From Neosynechococcus sphagnicola sy1 (lineage in GTDB: Bacteria > Cyanobacteriota > Cyanobacteriia > Neosynechococcales > Neosynechococcaceae), in the NCBI RefSeq assembly GCF_000775285.1, contig NZ_JJML01000016.1, forward strand, positions 169,493 through 211,313: a DNA stretch of 41,821 bases, read 5' to 3'. A program made the position numbers and the translations under genes. The first letter of the stretch is position 1; each line of letters starts with the position of its first letter. Positions 38,257 through 41,821 of the stretch are shown one piece after another. The notes beneath the pieces are model-generated. The model searched no databases. It was not told the DNA's origin and saw nothing but the letters and a program-made list of their open reading frames with translations.

Positions 38257-38391
38257 AGTGCTGATTGCCCGATGCTTTTGGCTGATCTTAGATCGTTTTG
38301 CCATTAACCTATCATTTCCAGACCTAAATCTGTCGACAGATCCACAATCAAACCCATACAGCCTGAGCATCCGATGCCATCAGAAAAGTGG

Positions 38392-39339
38392 TTATAGGAT
38401 CAATCGAGCCTGCTGCAAAAAAGCAGGGGCGATCTCAGGGGTATCTCCTGTTTCTGTATTTTGAAAAAGGGCGGTAAAAGCCCCCGCACCCAGCCCCTCC
38501 TGGGGCCACATCCGATAACAGGGAATCGTGGTTAAATGAGACTGATAGGGCATTAAATGGGGAATAACCATGGGTCGAAACTGGGGAAATTGTTCCAGAA
38601 ACCAGTTGATTATCCGCTCATTTTCTTCCGGAGAATAGGTACAGGTCATATAGGCTAAGTAGCCCTGAGGGGCAACTAAATAGGAAGCATTCGCCAGGAT
38701 TCGTTTTTGGCGATTGGCATTCTTATTTATACTCACGGGATGGAAACAACCAGGGGCGCGATCTCCCTTGGCTAAGAGAGATTGACCCGAACAGGGAGCA
38801 TCGACTAGTACTACTTGAGCCGTATGGGGAATGGTAGCAGCCAAAACTTGGGAGTCCAGACTGGTAATCACTGCTGTTTGAATTTGACACCGCCTTAAGT
38901 TGGCAATCAACATTCCCAGTCGCTTCCTGATTACTTCGTTGCTGACTAGAACTGCTGGCTGCAAGGCCACCCAAGCAAAGATACTTTTGCCTCCCGGTGC
39001 AGCACAAACATCAATCAGGCATGCGATCGGGGAGGGAATGGCACATAAAACTGAGGCGGCAAACACGGAAGAAAAGTCCAGACAGTAAAAGTAGCCCTGC
39101 TCGTGTAAAGCGGTTTGTCCCGGCTTTGAGCCTAGGGCTAAGCGATCCACAAAAGGGGGTTGCCAAGATGTCGCAGGCTCGAGGGTGAAGGGTAAATCTG
39201 GTGGGTGGGGTTGACACCAGAGCACACAGGGCAAATAGGGGCGAGGATGCAGAATCCGATCCAAAAACTGCCCCTGTTGGGCAGATTCAGAGAATAACTG
39301 TCGGCTCAGTTTCAACAACAATTTGGATGGTTGATCCAT
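38392..39339 (-). CDS. RNA cytosine-C5 methyltransferase, NOL1/NOP2/Sun family
   Basis: 315 residues. SAM-binding motif I DVCAAPGGKSIFAWVAL near residue 105, motif IV with the catalytic-site Cys VLVDAPCSGQSL near 180, and motif VI MTCTYSPEENERIINWFL near 235 identify an rRNA/tRNA m5C methylase of the RsmB/RsmF type. Target base cannot be assigned: there is no NusB-like N domain as in RsmB and no C-terminal PUA domain as in RsmF. Confidence 0.88.
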   Translation of the reverse strand: MDQPSKLLLKLSRQLFSESAQQGQFLDRILHPRPYLPCVLWCQPHPPDLPFTLEPATSWQPPFVDRLALGSKPGQTALHEQGYFYCLDFSSVFAASVLCAIPSPIACLIDVCAAPGGKSIFAWVALQPAVLVSNEVIRKRLGMLIANLRRCQIQTAVITSLDSQVLAATIPHTAQVVLVDAPCSGQSLLAKGDRAPGCFHPVSINKNANRQKRILANASYLVAPQGYLAYMTCTYSPEENERIINWFLEQFPQFRPMVIPHLMPYQSHLTTIPCYRMWPQEGLGAGAFTALFQNTETGDTPEIAPAFLQQARLIL

Positions 39340-39494
39340 GCTAACAGTTTACTTTAGGAAGTTTTTGTAATCTCAAAAGCAAGGATCTTGAGCGTAGTCG
39401 GCGATGAGCCCCCTCTACCGATAAGTAGGCATGGTGAATTAAGTATAGGAAATATCCTTACGTTCACAAAGATGCCAGCCCCCTATGAGTAACA

Positions 39495-39736
39495 TTGAGC
39501 GAAGCAGAAGACGAAATGTTGAAGGAACTGCGAGTCGCAATAACTGTACCGCAACGGACGCGAGATCGTGCTTATATGCTGCGCTTAAACGCTCAAGGCA
39601 GAACGTTCCAATGATAGCCAAGCTGTTTGAGTGCCATGAACATACCGTGAGACCGACGATTAAGCGATGGCAGGCAGGGGGATTCTCGGGACTGTGGGAG
39701 GCAACGGGACGGGGGCACTGTGCTGTTAAGGAGTGA
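39495..39736 (+). pseudogene. IS630-type transposase remnant, N-terminal helix-turn-helix only
   Basis: Two frames together give SEAEDEMLKELRVAITVPQR, then TRDRAYMLRLNAQGR, then NVPMIAKLFECHEHTVRPTI, ending GFSGLWEATGRG. This is the DNA-binding head of IS630/Tc1-type transposases. One base is missing around 39600 and the sequence loses similarity after GRG, so the DDE catalytic domain is absent. No terminal repeats recognised. A truncated element that cannot transpose. Confidence 0.7.
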
Positions 39737-39823
39737 AGCCCTCAAATCCTCTGGATAATAGTATTTCGGAGATCTTCAAGGGCCGCTCAATCAATCCCAT
39801 CGCCAATAGCCCTCCGGAAAACC

Positions 39824-41821
39824 TTAGATGTACTGGAAGTACCCAGCAGAAAGGTTCAGCCCAGTTACATCTTTGACAATTCCCACCAACTCATCCACCG
39901 TGTCATCCCGATAGATCGCTGTGCCAGAGATGCCACCAATGGGGGACGCTGCTAAGACATAATTACTGGCAGCACCTGTCAGTTGAATTACATCCACTGC
40001 TGTGCTGAAATCAGTAATCAATGCATAATCAGAGATCCCAGAGGTGGAACTATTGCCATCGTTGTAGAACCCAGCTAAGGCAAATAGATCATTCCCTGCT
40101 CCCCCCGTGAGGGTGTCAATGGCACCCACCCCTAAATCTCCACTCCCAGCCCCCGTCAGGGTATCAGCACCATCACCTCCACTGAGATTATCTCTGCCTG
40201 CACCCCCCATTAGACTATCTGCTCCCGCTCCCCCACTGAGACTGTTATTAACCGTGCTGCCAATCAGGGTGTCATTGAAGGCAGAACCGCCGAGGTTCTC
40301 AATACTAATGAGCACATCCCCAACTGCATCGCCCCCACTCCCGGTGCCCGTGCTCAAGTTGACGGATACAGCTACACTCGATGCACTGTAATTTGCACTG
40401 TCAGTGCCAGTTCCACCGTCGAGACTATCGGCTCCAACTCCTCCGGTAAGATTATCATTGCCTAAGTCGCCAACCAGACTATCATTCCCTGCACCTCCTG
40501 TCAGACTGTTGTTGAGGCTATTGCCAATCAGGGTGTCATTGAAGGCTGAGCCGCTTAAATTCTCAATATTGCTCAGCACATCCCCAGCGGCATCACCCCC
40601 GACTCCCGGTGCCTGTGCCCAAGTTGACGGATACAGCTACACTCGATGCACTGTAATTTGCACTGTCAGTGCCAGTTCCACCGTCGAGACTATCGGCTCC
40701 AACTCCTCCGGTAAGATTATCATTGCCAGAGCTACCTTCAAGGGTATCCGTCCCGGCTCCTCCATTGAAAGAGTTATTAGCACTGTTACCAATGATCCGA
40801 TTGTTAAGGGAGTTACCGGTGCCATTTATGGTGGAACTCCCTGTTAGAGTCAGGTTTTCAACATTGGTTGTTAGGGTGTAAGTAATGCTCGACTGAACAG
40901 AATCTGTGCCTTCACCAGTGTTCTCAACCACTAGATCGCCAGCACTCTCTACGACATAGGTGTCGTTATCCAAACCACCCACAAGAGAATCTGCTTCACT
41001 GCCACCATCTAAGGTATCGTTGCCACTGCTGCCGACTAAGGAATCGTTGCCAGCAGCACCCACCAGGGAATCGTGACCACCTAAGCCGAGTAGGGTATCA
41101 TTCCCTGCCAGACCTTCAATGGTGTCATTGCCATTGGTGCCAGTGACTAAATCAGAGTTTCCCGTGCCACGAGGGGCGCCAAATACCACATAGCTCTGTC
41201 CTGCACTGTTCATGCCATTGGGATCGGCAGCATAAGCACCAATAATTAGGTCATCAATGCCGTCGCCATTTACATCCCCGGCACTGCTGACCGAACGACC
41301 TGAGAAGTCAAGCGCGCTAATGCCGTTGATAACGATACCGCTAGGGCCATTGCTGAGGAAAAGGTTAGAGAGGTCGAAACTGCTGCTAAAACCGCTACTA
41401 GAGCCAAACACAACATAGCTCTGACCTGAACCTGAACCATTTTGATCCTGACCCCAAGCACCAATGATCAGATCATCAATGCCATCACTATTGACATCCC
41501 CGGCACTACTAACTGAAAAGCCTGAGTAGTCAAGCGCGCTCATGCCATTGATGGCGAAACCATTGCTGCCATTGAGATTGGAGAGATTTAAACTGCTGCT
41601 AAAGCCACCGCTAGAGCCAAAGACCACATAGCTTTGCCCCGAATTGCTGCCCTTGGGGTCGGCACCCCGAGCGCCAATAATCAGGTCATCAATGCCGTCG
41701 CCATTTACATCCCCGGCACTGCTGACTGAAAAGCCTGAGTAGTCTTGAACATTCCTGCCGTTGATGGCAAAACCATTAGAACCATTGAGGCTGGAGAGGT
41801 TCAAACTGCTGTTGAAGCCAT
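39824..41821 (-). CDS. FG-GAP/RTX calcium-binding repeat protein, 5' end beyond window (apparent frameshift)
   Basis: The visible part is the C-terminal ~665 residues. First come three 71-residue FG-GAP blades with the calcium loop DVNGDGIDDLIIG; then RTX nonapeptide-type repeats (GGxGxDxLxG) beginning near GTNGNDTIEGLAGNDTLLGL; then an 88-residue repeat unit present twice; and a C-terminal cap ending NLSAGYFQYI, the type I secretion-like end. Such proteins are exported and fold on binding calcium; adhesion or S-layer roles are usual. The frame breaks at one inserted base near 40601. The start lies beyond the right edge. Confidence 0.88.
40355..40462. repeat. 108-base exact direct repeat, copy A
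   Basis: Identical to 40620-40727. Lies inside the RTX gene and encodes the DNLTGGVGADSLDGGTGTDS region through SVNL. Part of an 88-codon repeat unit; outside the 108 bases the two units have diverged modestly. Confidence 0.93.
40620..40727. repeat. 108-base exact direct repeat, copy B
   Basis: Second copy of the repeat at 40355. The offset is 265 bases, one more than 88 codons, which matches the single inserted base at 40601 lying between the copies. Confidence 0.93.
41175..41821. repeat. three tandem 71-codon FG-GAP repeats
   Basis: Units begin at SNGFAING-like sequence (the third, more divergent, at SNGPSGIVINGIS) and share SGxSVSSAGDVNxDGIDDLI and SYVVFG. They are divergent in DNA but clearly the same blade; the array continues out of the window. 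Expected to form part of a beta-propeller. Confidence 0.85.

Noticed and set aside
40355-40727. CRISPR-like direct repeats
   Set aside because: Two long copies within a coding repeat, no regular short repeat/spacer structure, no cas genes.
40107-40881. Plus-strand Pro/Ser-rich open frames opposite the RTX repeats
   Set aside because: They are the complement of Gly/Asp/Ser-rich repeats; composition follows from the repeat on the other strand.

Overview
The window is cyanobacterial chromosome. Evidence is the gene content (ndhN, ldpA, a ycf45-type R3H ATPase, the DUF3038/DUF4335 pair, a DUF1868 protein, a DUF4168 protein), the cyanobacterial ribosomal gene order (no rpsJ ahead of rplC, no rpsN between rplE and rpsH, no rpmD after rpsE) and frequent GCGATCGC (HIP1) octamers. 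The genus cannot be fixed from this window; codon use and gene set fit a Leptolyngbya/Synechococcus-like lineage, but that is a guess.

Layout. (1) 1-12563, minus strand: the S10-spc-alpha ribosomal superoperon, rplC through rpsK and the first 15 codons of rpoA, with secY, adk, infA and rpmJ inside. (2) 12564-13022: divergent control region. (3) 13023-16697, plus strand: ndhN, ldpA, ycf45-like R3H ATPase. (4) 24374-16708, minus strand: a tightly packed seven-gene run (DUF1868 2H-phosphoesterase-like protein, cbiC, cbiET, VOC protein, mutS2, DUF3038, DUF4335). (5) 24402-28660: holA, a DUF4168 exported protein, another exported protein, aroE and a zinc alcohol dehydrogenase. (6) 34626-28732, minus strand: a six-gene operon of two DUF2231 membrane proteins, ctaC, ctaD, ctaE and a GMC oxidoreductase. 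The ctaC product has lost its CuA ligands, so this is an alternative terminal oxidase that probably uses quinol. (7) 35230-39339, minus strand: an AbrB-type permease, a HerA-like ATPase and an RNA m5C methyltransferase. (8) 39495-41821: an IS630-type transposase remnant and the C-terminal part of a large FG-GAP/RTX calcium-binding protein running off the right edge.

How the genes fit together: translation and secretion genes, then electron-transfer genes in two places (NDH-1 subunit N beside the redox/clock protein LdpA; the alternative oxidase operon), with B12 ring synthesis and DNA maintenance between them.

A major caveat: at least fourteen single-base frameshifts are visible in nine otherwise normal genes, two of them essential (secY, rpsE). 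Almost all lie in or next to homopolymers (ten in runs of four or more, one beside a T6 run) and eleven are insertions. This looks like consensus error, not gene decay. I therefore give gene spans that join the frames and mark each break.
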